Assembly: GCA_002840935.1 (NCBI GenBank)
Contig: PHDH01000014.1
Span: forward strand, 1 to 32,677
Source: Bacteroidetes bacterium HGW-Bacteroidetes-21
GTDB lineage: Bacteria > Bacteroidota > Bacteroidia > Bacteroidales > GWA2-32-17
Length of the DNA: 32,677 nucleotides
Reading direction: 5' to 3'
Shown: positions 1 to 7,796 of the stretch, in pieces
How positions within the stretch are numbered: position 1 is the stretch's first letter
How the letters are laid out: the number at the start of each line of letters is the position of its first letter
Notes under the pieces: generated by a model
The model's database searches: none
Seen by the model: only the letters and a program-made list of their open reading frames with translations
Told to the model about the DNA's origin: nothing
Position numbers and translations under genes: made by a program

Positions 1-1
1 G

Positions 2-616
2 CTTAAAAAGGAACTTAACGACGATATACAAATTGTTTCGGTCTGGCCCGACTCCCTCAAAATTGAATTCAGCAAGTCTGCTGTTAAGAAAATACCTGTG
101 AATCTTTTGCTTACTTACACTACTGGATCGCAATATATTTCAATCAGACCACCAACATCATTCCCCGACTCTGTCACGGTTATTGGCCCTATACATATTT
201 TAGATACTATTACTCGGTTAAATACCGAAAGTATTGATCTGGGTGTCATTAATACAAGTTCAGAAGGCATGCTGTCTATGATTGCCGATAAAAATCTTCG
301 TATCATCCCACCAACAGTAAAATATCAGGTTAACCTCGACAGATATACTGAAAAAGAATTCAACCTCAGTCCGATAATAATAAATGTTCCCGATTCGGTT
401 CGAATCATGTTTTGGCCAGAGAAAATAAGCGTAAGATTATCTGTTGCGTTGAGTAAATTTAACGAATTTGACAGCAGAGACATCAATGTTTTTGCAGATT
501 TCAAAAAACTGGGATTAAACAATAAAAACCTGCCATTAGAAATAAATCATTTACCCGAAGGTGTTTTTAACCCCATCATTTTCCCATCTCAAATCGAGTG
601 TAATATTCAAAAGTAA
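2..616 (+). CDS. YbbR-like domain protein, C-terminal part (5' end outside window)
   Basis: The reading frame is open from base 2 through the TAA at 614-616, so the GTG at 98 in the ORF track is an internal codon and the gene starts upstream of the window. The visible ~204 residues contain KKIPV followed by beta-rich repeats, including VWPDSLKIEF, PDSVTVIGP and the parallel PDSVRIMFWPEKISVRLSV. This alternation is typical of YbbR domains (CdaR-like in Firmicutes, where such proteins modulate the c-di-AMP cyclase). In Bacteroidota a single YbbR-like protein is often encoded directly before coaE, and here its stop codon abuts the coaE ATG. The function in this phylum is not established and c-di-AMP regulation is only inference. 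The N-terminal membrane anchor expected for the family would lie outside the window. Confidence 0.8.
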   Translation, partial: LKKELNDDIQIVSVWPDSLKIEFSKSAVKKIPVNLLLTYTTGSQYISIRPPTSFPDSVTVIGPIHILDTITRLNTESIDLGVINTSSEGMLSMIADKNLRIIPPTVKYQVNLDRYTEKEFNLSPIIINVPDSVRIMFWPEKISVRLSVALSKFNEFDSRDINVFADFKKLGLNNKNLPLEINHLPEGVFNPIIFPSQIECNIQK

Positions 617-1198
617 ATGAAAACCGTTGGACTTACAGGTGGAATAAGCACAGGTAAATCTACTGTGGCAGCTGTTTTCGAAGAACTCGGCATAGCTGTT
701 TTTTATTCTGATTTTATTGCTCGAGAGCTAATGATCACTCAACCCGGCATTATCTCATCCTTAAAAAAACATTTTGGAGATGCAGTATATAACCAAGATC
801 AAAGTCTGAATAAAGCATTACTCTCAAAATTGATATTCGAAAATATCAATGCTCGTCAAACAATTAACAGTATCGTTCATCCCTATGTTTGGAAGGCTTT
901 TAAGACATGGTCAGACGAAGCGATAAGCCCTTATGTGATCATGGAATCAGCCCTATTGTTTCAATCTGGTTTCTATAAAATGTTAGATTCCATTATTGTG
1001 ATTGAGTCGGAACTTGAACTCAGAAAACAAAGACTGGCTAAAAGAGATAGTATTTCGATAACCGAAGCCGAAAAGAGAATTACCAGTCAGGACTTTCAAA
1101 TTCCATCGGGCTCAAAATATGACACAATCAAAAATTCCAACGAACTCGTGTTGCCTCAAATTATAAAAATACACGAACAAAAAATATCCAACGTATGA
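617..1198 (+). CDS. coaE: Dephospho-CoA kinase
   Basis: Catalyses the last step of coenzyme A synthesis, ATP-dependent phosphorylation of the 3'-hydroxyl of dephospho-CoA, in the cytoplasm. The 193-residue length fits the family. The Walker A loop is at the extreme N-terminus (GLTGGISTGKST, residues 6-17), followed by the family-typical GIAVFYSDFIARELM substrate region with its Asp and a NSIVHPYVW segment (family consensus IxHPxV). A VIMESALLFQSGFYKMLD segment corresponds to the usual P-LLFE region. The start ATG directly follows the stop of the YbbR-like gene, and the last codons overlap the next gene as ATGA, so the three genes are very likely co-transcribed and translationally coupled. The serine in GISTGKS replaces the more usual G(S)GKS but keeps the P-loop pattern. 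Confidence 0.95.
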   Translation: MKTVGLTGGISTGKSTVAAVFEELGIAVFYSDFIARELMITQPGIISSLKKHFGDAVYNQDQSLNKALLSKLIFENINARQTINSIVHPYVWKAFKTWSDEAISPYVIMESALLFQSGFYKMLDSIIVIESELELRKQRLAKRDSISITEAEKRITSQDFQIPSGSKYDTIKNSNELVLPQIIKIHEQKISNV

Positions 1199-1908
1199 AA
1201 TTAGGCAAATGGATAGGCGGAGGACTGGGCTGGGCATTTCTGGGTCCCATAGGCGCCATACTGGGCTTTGCCGTAGGATCTATCTTCGACATGGACATCC
1301 AGGTAAAAAAATACCATGGAGTAACGCAACGAGGCGATTTTATGGCCAGTCTAATTGTACTTATTGCTGCTGTAATGAAAGCCGACGGCAAAATACTGCG
1401 GTCTGAACTCGACTATGTTAGAGTCTTCATGATTAAAAATTTTGGTGAAGAAGCTACTTCCGAAGCCCTAATTCTCTTACGTGATATTCTTAAAAAAGAC
1501 ATTCCTGTAAGGGAAGTCTCCGAACAGATTGCAGCCAATATGAATTATGAAATACGACTGCAGCTGCTTCACTTTTTATACGGTTTGGCAGATGCAGACA
1601 AACATATTGCTCAAAGCGAAATCGATACAATTAACATCATTGCCGCCAGTATGAGAATTAGTCCTGAAGACATTAAATCTGTCAGGGCCATGTTTATAAA
1701 AGAAACTCATTCGGCCTATAAAATTCTTGAAATACCCCCCGATGCGACCAACGAAGAAGTAAAAAAAGCCTATCGTCAAATGGCAAAAAAACACCACCCC
1801 GACATGGTTTCAAATCTGGGAGAAGAAATTCAAAAAGCAGCCCAGGAAAAATTCCGAAAAATCAACGAAGCATACGAAACGATAAAAAAGGAGCGCGGGT
1901 TTGTTTAA
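1195..1908 (+). CDS. TerB-like plus DnaJ-domain protein (DjlA-type co-chaperone)
   Basis: A 237-residue protein in three parts. Residues 1-35 are a glycine-rich hydrophobic segment (WIGGGLGWAFLGPIGAILGF) that could insert in or lie on the membrane. Residues ~50-165 form an all-helical TerB-like region with the typical DGKILRSELDYV and ADKHIAQSEIDTI pieces. Residues ~172-237 are a J domain (YKILEIPPDATNEEVKKAYR) with the HPD tripeptide needed to stimulate the DnaK ATPase (KKHHPDMV) and a C-terminal FRKINEAYETI helix. This order (membrane segment, TerB, J) matches DjlA, so the likely role is recruiting DnaK to the inner membrane; its clients are unknown. The ATG overlaps the coaE stop by 4 nt, indicating an operon with coaE and the YbbR-like gene. 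Confidence 0.88.
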   Translation: MKLGKWIGGGLGWAFLGPIGAILGFAVGSIFDMDIQVKKYHGVTQRGDFMASLIVLIAAVMKADGKILRSELDYVRVFMIKNFGEEATSEALILLRDILKKDIPVREVSEQIAANMNYEIRLQLLHFLYGLADADKHIAQSEIDTINIIAASMRISPEDIKSVRAMFIKETHSAYKILEIPPDATNEEVKKAYRQMAKKHHPDMVSNLGEEIQKAAQEKFRKINEAYETIKKERGFV

Positions 1909-1931
1909 AACATTCTGATTTCATACCTTTG
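1901..1931 (+). promoter_or_regulatory. Bacteroidota-type promoter for the DUF5606 gene
   Basis: TACCTTTG at 1924-1931 matches the Bacteroidota -7 consensus TAnnTTTG exactly, and TTG at 1901-1903 lies 20 nt upstream, as expected for the -33 element. Transcription would start near 1936-1938, about 28 nt before the ATG at 1965. The -33 element overlaps the end of the upstream coding region. The motif match is seen; use in vivo is inferred. Confidence 0.65.
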
Positions 1932-1964
1932 TAAGAACGTAAAAACTACTAATCTTTTAGAAAA

Positions 1965-2543
1965 ATGGATTTAAAGAAAATCATGTCAATCAGCGGATAC
2001 CCCGGAATATTCCAACTCGTATCACAAGGAAAGAACAGTGTGATTGTTGAATCATTGCTGGATAAAAAAAGAATGCCCGCATTCTCCAGTCATAAAATCA
2101 GCACTCTCGAAGACATAGCTGTTTTTACCGAAACCCGCGATGTTCCTTTAAAAGAAGTCCTGAAAAACATATATGATAAAGAATCCGGCAAAGAGTGTAT
2201 TGACACAAAATCAGACACTGAAAAGCTAAAAGCATACTTTGGCGAAATTCTGCCCGATTATGATAAGAATAGAGTTTACGTATCCGACATCAAAAAAATT
2301 CTGTCGTGGTACAATATACTTCAAAAAAACAATCTTCTCGACTTTACCGAAAAACCCGAAGAGACAGAAGAAAATAAAGAAAATGTAACCTCCGAAGAAG
2401 AAGGTGCATCAGAAAAGAAAGCCAAAGCTCCTGTCAAAAAGAAAGCTCCGGCAAAACCTAAAGCCACCAATATGGCAGCTAAAGGAAATGTAAAAGCTAA
2501 AGGAAAAGGAACCAGTTTCTCTTCTAAAAAAGGCGGAGAATAA
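1965..2543 (+). CDS. DUF5606 family protein with a Lys/Ala-rich tail
   Basis: The first ~125 residues match the Bacteroidota-restricted DUF5606 family (MDLKKIMSISGYPGIF, then VSQGKNSVIVESL, then STLEDIAVFTE). Its biochemical role is unknown; the N-terminus has the compact beta-rich look of a small barrel, which is inference. After an acidic linker (~126-148, rich in E) the C-terminus becomes strongly basic and low complexity, for example KKAKAPVKKKAPAKPKA and KGNVKAKGKG, resembling histone-H1-like or ribosome-associated tails and suggesting nucleic-acid contact. It has its own promoter and stands alone, with the convergent rnf operon downstream. There is no signal peptide, so it is cytoplasmic. 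Confidence 0.85.
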   Translation: MDLKKIMSISGYPGIFQLVSQGKNSVIVESLLDKKRMPAFSSHKISTLEDIAVFTETRDVPLKEVLKNIYDKESGKECIDTKSDTEKLKAYFGEILPDYDKNRVYVSDIKKILSWYNILQKNNLLDFTEKPEETEENKENVTSEEEGASEKKAKAPVKKKAPAKPKATNMAAKGNVKAKGKGTSFSSKKGGE

Positions 2544-2751
2544 TTTCAAAATCAATGCCTGTCGCAGGGACAGGGAATTGTTTTTCGGGTAAACTTACGT
2601 TTGGGTATTTTTTTGTGGGAAGAACAAGCCAAAAAACTTGCCAGTATCAGCAAAGATATAATTAAACGAAAACTATGTCTTGAAAAAAGCTTCACCCTGT
2701 ATTGTTTATACAAAGATAACGAATTTGTTTTGCTAACTGATATAAAAAAGA

Positions 2752-2774
2752 AACCCGCTTCCGCGGGTTCTTTT
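2752..2774. terminator. Bidirectional hairpin terminator between DUF5606 and rnfA
   Basis: A perfect 7-bp stem AACCCGC/GCGGGTT with loop TTCC (2752-2769) is followed by CTTTT on the plus strand and by TTTCTTTTTT on the minus strand. It can therefore end transcripts from both convergent units; on the minus strand it lies about 20 nt past the rnfA stop. The rest of 2544-2793 holds no gene I can support. Confidence 0.8.
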
Positions 2775-2793
2775 ATACATACAATACTATAAG

Positions 2794-3366
2794 TTAAACG
2801 ATTCCTGCAAAACCCATAAATGCGAGGGCTAAAATACCTGCTGTGACAAAAGCAATGGGAACACCTTTCATCCCTTTGGGAATATTTACTAAATCAAGTT
2901 GCTCACGGATACCTGCAAAAACCACTAAAGCCAATGTAAACCCTAGTGCATTTGCAAAACCAAAAACGACAGACTCTAGCAAACTGAAATCTTTCTGAAT
3001 GACAAGAATGGCGACTCCAAGTACAGCACAATTGGTTGTAATTAAAGGAAGATATACGCCCAAAGCCTGATATAAAGGAGGACTTACTTTTTTAAGAATA
3101 ATTTCAACCATCTGTACCAAAGCAGCAATAACCAAAATATAAGAAATGGTCTGCATATACTGAATGTTGAAAGGAATGAGCAAATAATGCATAACCAGCC
3201 AGGTTACAACCGTTGCCAGTGTAATAACGAATACCACAGCAGCACCCATTCCAATGGATGTAGTCACTTTAGTAGATACACCCATAAACGGGCATACGCC
3301 TAAGAACTGAGCCAATAATATATTATTGACAAAAACAGCGGAGATTATTATAATGATATATTCCAT
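2794..3366 (-). CDS. rnfA: Rnf complex subunit RnfA (membrane)
   Basis: An integral membrane subunit of the ferredoxin:NAD+ oxidoreductase (Rnf), 190 residues, as usual. It has six predicted transmembrane helices and the family-typical segments NNILLAQFLGVCPFMGVST near the N-terminus (residues ~14-32) and TTNCAVLGVAI in the second half. The cysteines in these two segments are those proposed to bind a membrane [2Fe-2S] centre between RnfA and RnfE (NqrD/NqrE in NQR). It is the last gene of the operon, 7 nt after rnfE, and is followed by the bidirectional terminator. RnfA and RnfE are inverted-topology homologues, which is visible in the matching VNNILLAQFLG and VVNCIVLGR type motifs. Confidence 0.96.
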   Translation of the reverse strand: MEYIIIIISAVFVNNILLAQFLGVCPFMGVSTKVTTSIGMGAAVVFVITLATVVTWLVMHYLLIPFNIQYMQTISYILVIAALVQMVEIILKKVSPPLYQALGVYLPLITTNCAVLGVAILVIQKDFSLLESVVFGFANALGFTLALVVFAGIREQLDLVNIPKGMKGVPIAFVTAGILALAFMGFAGIV

Positions 3367-3373
3367 AACTCAA

Positions 3374-3982
3374 TTATTTAGAAGTTCTTAATTTATTAAT
3401 CAGAGCAATAAGAAATCCAAGTGCAAGGAAAGCGCCGGGAGCCAGAACAAATACTAGCATACCATCTCCTTTCAGGAGTTTCATTCCAAAAATGGCATTA
3501 CTTCCCAGTAATTCTCTAACCCCACCAAGTATGGTAAGAGCCATAGAAAATCCGAGTCCCATACCTAATCCATCAATGGCAGAGGCCCCAATACCGTTTT
3601 TTGAAGCAAATGATTCAGCACGACCCAAAACGATACAGTTTACAACGATTAAGGGAATAAATAATCCAAGATTATCGTATAAACTAGGTTCCCCGTTGGG
3701 GCCTGGAGTATTGAAATAAGCTGCCATGAGAAGGTCAACTATCGTCACAAACGAAGCAATTACAACAATAAATGAAGGGATTCTGACCTTAGAAGGAATG
3801 ACATTCTTTATCATGGAGATTACCACATTCGACAATACTAATACAACCATAGTCGCCAGCCCCATACTTAATCCGTTTATGGCAGATGTTGTTGTTCCTA
3901 ATGTGGGACACAAACCCAACAGTAAAACAAATACCGGGTTTTCTTTGAAAAACCCTTTGGTTAAATTCTGCATATTATTCAT
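3374..3982 (-). CDS. rnfE: Rnf complex subunit RnfE (membrane)
   Basis: A 202-residue polytopic membrane protein homologous to RnfA and NqrD. The N-terminal [23 protein letters not shown] and central [20 protein letters not shown] segments are diagnostic and carry the two cysteines implicated in the intramembrane iron-sulphur centre. The start at 3982 is preferred over the Met three codons later because a strong Shine-Dalgarno (AAGGAGG on the minus strand, 3988-3994) sits 5 nt upstream. The start overlaps the end of rnfG by 8 nt, suggesting translational coupling. It is part of the electron path across the membrane, between RnfB on the cytoplasmic side and RnfG/RnfD flavins. Confidence 0.95.
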   Translation of the reverse strand: MNNMQNLTKGFFKENPVFVLLLGLCPTLGTTTSAINGLSMGLATMVVLVLSNVVISMIKNVIPSKVRIPSFIVVIASFVTIVDLLMAAYFNTPGPNGEPSLYDNLGLFIPLIVVNCIVLGRAESFASKNGIGASAIDGLGMGLGFSMALTILGGVRELLGSNAIFGMKLLKGDGMLVFVLAPGAFLALGFLIALINKLRTSK

Positions 3983-4556
3983 TATTGCCTCCTTTCATGT
4001 ACGAGTTATAAGCACGAGCTACAGCATCGCAAAAAGCTCTGGATGTAATAGTGGATGCGGTAATGGCATCTACATCTCCACCGTCTTTCTTAACCTGAAG
4101 TTTATAAGAAGAGGGATTCTTTCCATTAAACTGATCTTTAAAGAAAGGTTCCGTCATTTTGGTTCCTAAACCAGGAGTCTCTTTCTGTTCCAGTACAGAT
4201 ATATTGATAATTGTTCCGGTAGAATCGAGACCCACCATAAGACGAATAAGTCCACTAAATCCTTTCATGGTATATGTCTCAATAGCGGTTCCAACCATTT
4301 TACCATCTTTTTTCGCCGGATAGCAAATTAATGAATCACCTCCACCCTCTGCAGCAATTTTAAACTGCTCGGCATTGGGATCATTATTAAATTCAGGCAC
4401 TACTTTTTTAATGGCAAAATTCTTTTTTGTCTGATCTGCCTGCGCCTTTGGTCCCTTAGTTACCTGGTAAACAAAAGCTAGTGCTGTTGAAGCGAGCAGT
4501 GAAATGACCACCAGCGTCAGCACCATATTCGTTAAAGTTGATTGTTTATTAGCCAT
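3975..4556 (-). CDS. rnfG: Rnf complex subunit RnfG (covalent flavoprotein)
   Basis: A single N-terminal transmembrane anchor ([20 protein letters not shown]) is followed by a periplasmic FMN-binding domain; 193 residues if translation begins at MANKQS. The ORF track's upstream start (4601) would overlap rnfD by 53 nt, whereas ATG 4556 overlaps by only 8 nt and begins at the conserved N-terminus. The domain contains [13 protein letters not shown] and the [12 protein letters not shown] signature, where the family has ETPGLG. Near the C-terminus is the flavinylation region [13 protein letters not shown]. The canonical ApbE/Ftp target is S/T-G-A-T, whereas here it is T-A-S-T (166-169) with the acceptor Thr retained. 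It passes electrons via phosphoester-bound FMN on the outer face of the inner membrane. Confidence 0.95.
   Translation of the reverse strand: MANKQSTLTNMVLTLVVISLLASTALAFVYQVTKGPKAQADQTKKNFAIKKVVPEFNNDPNAEQFKIAAEGGGDSLICYPAKKDGKMVGTAIETYTMKGFSGLIRLMVGLDSTGTIINISVLEQKETPGLGTKMTEPFFKDQFNGKNPSSYKLQVKKDGGDVDAITASTITSRAFCDAVARAYNSYMKGGNNE
3988..3994 (-). promoter_or_regulatory. Shine-Dalgarno of rnfE
   Basis: AAGGAGG on the minus strand, 5 nt before the ATG at 3982 and inside the 3' end of rnfG. It decides the rnfE start and stands out because most genes in this window lack a recognisable SD, as is usual in Bacteroidota. Confidence 0.75.
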
Positions 4557-5553
4557 TTTTCTTAACCTCCCCGAAACGTTTAGGTTTAAATCCTTTATCA
4601 ATTAATGGTACAAATGCATTCATTATAAGAATAGCAAAAGAGACTCCCTCGGGATATGCGCCAAACACACGAATCAACACCGTGATGACACCTATTCCTA
4701 CCCCAAAAATAATTTGCCCTGTCCGCGTCATGGGTGATGTAACCATGTCGGTTGCCATAAAAATGGCGCCCAGCATAATACCTCCAGCTAAAAGATGAAA
4801 AATAGGGTCGGCGTATTGTTCAGGGGCAACGATATGAAGAATACCGGTAAAAATGGCAACACTGCCCAGTACAGATACCGGAATATGCCATGTAATGATT
4901 TTCTTCATCAACATATATATACCTCCGATAGCAATGGCAAAGGCAGAAATTTCGCCAAGCGAACCGCCCATATTTCCTAAAAATAAATGCCAAAGGTCAG
5001 GCACTTGATTCATAAGATCACTTATAGGTTCGCCTTTTTTTAGACCTTCTTTAATAATAGCCAGAGGAGTGGCTCCGGTCTGAGCATCTAACAATGCCAA
5101 ACGATTAACAACAGGACTTGGCCATGAAGTCATATCTACCGGGAAAGAAATGAGTAGAAAAACACGACCTACCAGTGCTGGGTTAAAAGGATTATTTCCC
5201 AGACCACCGAAAGACATTTTACCAACACCAATAGCAACCAATGCGCCAATTAACACCATCCAGATCGGAAGGTTGGAAGGCAGATTAAATGCCAGCAAAA
5301 TACCAGTTACAATAGCACTACCGTCAGTAACACTGGGTTGTACTTTAAGCATGTATTTTTGAATCAGCCATTCAAATAAAACACATGCAGCAACTGCCAC
5401 GAGTGTAATTTGTAAAGCTCCCAATCCGAAATAAAACAGGGAGACTGCCAGAGCAGGCAGCATGGCTATCACCACGCCATACATGATCTTTTTTACCGAG
5501 TTGCCACCATGAACGTGCGGCGACATTGAGACTCTTAACATATTATTTCCCAT
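4549..5553 (-). CDS. rnfD: Rnf complex subunit RnfD (membrane, covalent flavin)
   Basis: A 334-residue multi-span membrane subunit homologous to NqrB. Diagnostic pieces are the N-terminal SPHVHGGNSVKKIMYGVV, the TDGSAIVTGILLAFNLP helix and FGGLGNNPFNPALVGRVFL. The covalent FMN site TGAT is present at ~159-162 (DAQTGATPLA), so the acceptor Thr is about residue 162. The late FMATDMVTSPMTRTGQ segment is also typical. The start ATG overlaps the rnfC stop by 1 nt (TAATG) and has an SD-like GAGGAAA 5 nt upstream; its own stop overlaps the start of rnfG. It forms the membrane core and probably the ion channel of the complex; whether the coupling ion is Na+ or H+ cannot be told from the sequence. Confidence 0.96.
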   Translation of the reverse strand: MGNNMLRVSMSPHVHGGNSVKKIMYGVVIAMLPALAVSLFYFGLGALQITLVAVAACVLFEWLIQKYMLKVQPSVTDGSAIVTGILLAFNLPSNLPIWMVLIGALVAIGVGKMSFGGLGNNPFNPALVGRVFLLISFPVDMTSWPSPVVNRLALLDAQTGATPLAIIKEGLKKGEPISDLMNQVPDLWHLFLGNMGGSLGEISAFAIAIGGIYMLMKKIITWHIPVSVLGSVAIFTGILHIVAPEQYADPIFHLLAGGIMLGAIFMATDMVTSPMTRTGQIIFGVGIGVITVLIRVFGAYPEGVSFAILIMNAFVPLIDKGFKPKRFGEVKKNG

Positions 5554-6884
5554 TATGCTTTCCTCGCTCTTATTAGTTTATTAACAGTTTGCTTTCCAAG
5601 TCTGATATAATCCAGCAATGGCCGGCCAGAAGGACATGTGTAACTACAGGAACCACATTCGATACAATCTAACACATGCTGATTTTCGAGTGTTTCCCAC
5701 ATTGCTCTTTCGGATAATGCCATCTGCAAATAGGGAGCAAGACCCATCGGACAAACATATACACATTTGCTGCAACGAAGACAGTTTTCGACAGGCTTAC
5801 GGTCAGATTCCTTTTCTGAAAACATTAGTATGCCACTGGTTCCTTTTGTCACAGGCACATCCGTAGTATTCAGCGCTTTTCCCATCATAGGACCACCGTT
5901 CACTACTTTGGCAGTATCTTCGGGCAATCCGCCTACAGCTTCTATCAGCGAAGTAACAGGTGTTCCTACACGAACCATAAAATTAGCTGTATTATTCAGA
6001 CTTTTTCCGGTTACGGTAACGACTCTTTCGAATAAGGGTTTGTTTTTCTGAACAGCTTCATATACAGCAAAAGCGGTTCCTACATTATGGACAACACAAC
6101 CAACATCTATGGGTAATCCGCCAGAAGGAACTTCGCGATTAAGTACCGCTTTAATTAACTGTTTCTCTCCTCCCTGAGGATACTGTACCCTGAGTGCATT
6201 CACTTCTACGCCCTTATATTCAGCTGCTTTTTTACCAAACAACTCAATGGCATCGGGTTTATTATTCTCAATTCCTATATATGCTTTACTGACATTTAAG
6301 GCTTTCATGAGTATTGAGATACCGACCATAATTTCATCCGCTTTTTCGAGCATCAGCTGATGATCACTGGTAAGATACGGCTCACACTCCACTGCATTAA
6401 TCAGTAAAAACTCGGCTGTTTTTCCTTTGGGAATTGACAGTTTTACATGAGAAGGGAAAGTTGCTCCACCCAACCCAACGATACCGGCATCAGAAATCTT
6501 TTTAATGATTTCTTCGGGGCTTAAGCTGCATTCCTTTACCAAAGATGAATCTCTTACAATGGAATCTTCCCATACATCACCTTCAACATCTATGACGATA
6601 GCTTTGCGTTTGTATCCGCTGCTATCTGTAAAGAAGTCGATTTTTGTGACGGTTCCCGAAAGCGGCGAATGAATATTAGCCGATACAAAACCTTCTGATT
6701 TGGCAATCAGTTGGCCTGTTTTAACGACGTCTTTCACAGCGACGACCGGTGTCGATGGGGCTCCAATCTGTTGCGAAACAGGAATAATTACCTGCTTAGG
6801 CAAAGGTAATACTTCAATTTTCCGGTGAGCCGAAAACTTGTTTTCGTGCGGATGTACACCGCCTTTTGGAAAAGTTTTTAACAC
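5553..6884 (-). CDS. rnfC: Rnf complex subunit RnfC (NADH/FMN and 4Fe-4S subunit)
   Basis: A peripheral cytoplasmic subunit, 443 residues, that exchanges electrons with NAD(H). The N-terminal FPKGGVHPHENK is the RnfC hallmark. A barrel-sandwich segment follows (residues ~45-100), then the flavin/nucleotide loop AGIVGLGGATFPSHVKL (~133-149) shared with complex I NuoF. Two 4Fe-4S motifs lie at the C-terminus: C368-x2-C371-x2-C374-x3-C378 (CLRCSKCVYVCP) and C407-x2-C410-x2-C413-x3-C417 (CIECGSCSYTCP). Length is at the compact end, without the long Ala/Lys-rich tail of enterobacterial RsxC. The start codon is GTG, supported by the strong AGGAGG 4 nt upstream and by the conserved N-terminus. It is 18 nt after rnfB. 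Confidence 0.96.
   Translation of the reverse strand: MLKTFPKGGVHPHENKFSAHRKIEVLPLPKQVIIPVSQQIGAPSTPVVAVKDVVKTGQLIAKSEGFVSANIHSPLSGTVTKIDFFTDSSGYKRKAIVIDVEGDVWEDSIVRDSSLVKECSLSPEEIIKKISDAGIVGLGGATFPSHVKLSIPKGKTAEFLLINAVECEPYLTSDHQLMLEKADEIMVGISILMKALNVSKAYIGIENNKPDAIELFGKKAAEYKGVEVNALRVQYPQGGEKQLIKAVLNREVPSGGLPIDVGCVVHNVGTAFAVYEAVQKNKPLFERVVTVTGKSLNNTANFMVRVGTPVTSLIEAVGGLPEDTAKVVNGGPMMGKALNTTDVPVTKGTSGILMFSEKESDRKPVENCLRCSKCVYVCPMGLAPYLQMALSERAMWETLENQHVLDCIECGSCSYTCPSGRPLLDYIRLGKQTVNKLIRARKA
5559..5565 (-). promoter_or_regulatory. Shine-Dalgarno of rnfD
   Basis: GAGGAAA on the minus strand, 5 nt before the rnfD ATG and inside the 3' end of rnfC. It supports the start at 5553 and coupling of rnfC and rnfD translation. 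Confidence 0.6.
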
Positions 6885-6888
6885 GTGA

Positions 6889-6894
6889 CCTCCT
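6889..6894 (-). promoter_or_regulatory. Shine-Dalgarno of rnfC
   Basis: AGGAGG on the minus strand preceded by an A-run, 4 nt upstream of the GTG start at 6884. It decides the non-ATG start. Confidence 0.75.
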
Positions 6895-6902
6895 TTTTTG
6901 GC

Positions 6903-7784
6903 TTATGCGTTGTTTTCTTCATTTTTAACTGCTGTTTCTCCCGAAGTATCTTTCACTTTGCGGGGAGGAAAATTTAATTCGTGTATAGCATTGGTGGCAC
7001 ACTCGGTGACACATTTGCGACACAACTTACATTTGGTATAATCGATATATGCCAAATTATTTTCGATACGAATGGCATCATATTCACATACTTTCAGACA
7101 TTTGGTGCAAGCGGTACAAGCAACCTGACAGCTTTTCTTGGCAATACCCCCTTTTTCGACATTGATACAGGAAACAAAAATCCTGCGATCTTTCTTGCCT
7201 TTGTAACGAAGTTCGATAATTGCTTTCGGACAAGCTTTAATACAAGCTCCGCAGGCAGTACATTTTTCGTTGGATACTACGGGCAATTTAGAAACCGGAT
7301 CAATATAAATGGCATCAAATTTACATACAGTAACACAATCACCTAAACCCAGACAACCATTGGCACATCCGGTTTCGCCACTGAAAACCATAGATGAAAT
7401 AGCACACGTAGGTGCACTGTCATATTGACTAGTATTTGGACGTTTGTCAGGACTTCCAGAACAGCGTATAACGGCAATCATAGGCTCTTTTGCCACAGCT
7501 TCCTGACCCAACGCTTTAGCAACGCTTGCCATACAATCATTTCCTCCTACAGGACAAAATAAATTGTCGAGATTCTCTGCTTTCACACAGGCTTCGGCAA
7601 AGCCACGACAACCCGGTAAACCACAGCCTCCGCAATTGGCACCAGGAAGTACAGCTTCCACATCATCAATTCTTGGATCTTCAATCACTTTGAACTTCTG
7701 AGCGACAATAAATAAAACTACGGCCAGAACCAGTCCCAAAGCAACCAGCGTAACAACTGTAATAATAATGGTGTTAATGTCCAT
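6903..7784 (-). CDS. rnfB: Rnf complex subunit RnfB (ferredoxin-type)
   Basis: The electron-entry subunit that accepts electrons from reduced ferredoxin on the cytoplasmic side. Order: N-terminal transmembrane anchor (residues ~5-28), the Fe-S domain CGGCGLPGCRGFAEAC with C51, C54, C59 and C76, then a cysteine-rich region holding several 4Fe-4S motifs: C140/C144/C150/C154, C175-x2-C178-x2-C181-x3-C185, a C219-C223-C226-C229-C233 stretch, and C252-x2-C255-x2-C258-x3-C262. That is about four ferredoxin-type cysteine sets after the Fe-S domain, more than the two of the short enterobacterial RsxB, and the protein is correspondingly long (293 residues). It lies 12 nt after rseC and 18 nt before rnfC. 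The start ATG has no obvious SD. Confidence 0.95.
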   Translation of the reverse strand: MDINTIIITVVTLVALGLVLAVVLFIVAQKFKVIEDPRIDDVEAVLPGANCGGCGLPGCRGFAEACVKAENLDNLFCPVGGNDCMASVAKALGQEAVAKEPMIAVIRCSGSPDKRPNTSQYDSAPTCAISSMVFSGETGCANGCLGLGDCVTVCKFDAIYIDPVSKLPVVSNEKCTACGACIKACPKAIIELRYKGKKDRRIFVSCINVEKGGIAKKSCQVACTACTKCLKVCEYDAIRIENNLAYIDYTKCKLCRKCVTECATNAIHELNFPPRKVKDTSGETAVKNEENNA

Positions 7785-7796
7785 CGTATTTGGTTT

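Noticed and set aside
98-616. GTG 98 as the start of the YbbR-like gene
   Set aside because: The frame is open to base 2 with a YbbR-like sequence (VWPDSLKIEF, KKIPV), so the true start is upstream.
2601-2792. 63-residue plus-strand ORF after DUF5606
   Set aside because: TTG start, no recognisable domain, and its 3' end runs through the terminator hairpin; most likely untranslated spacer.
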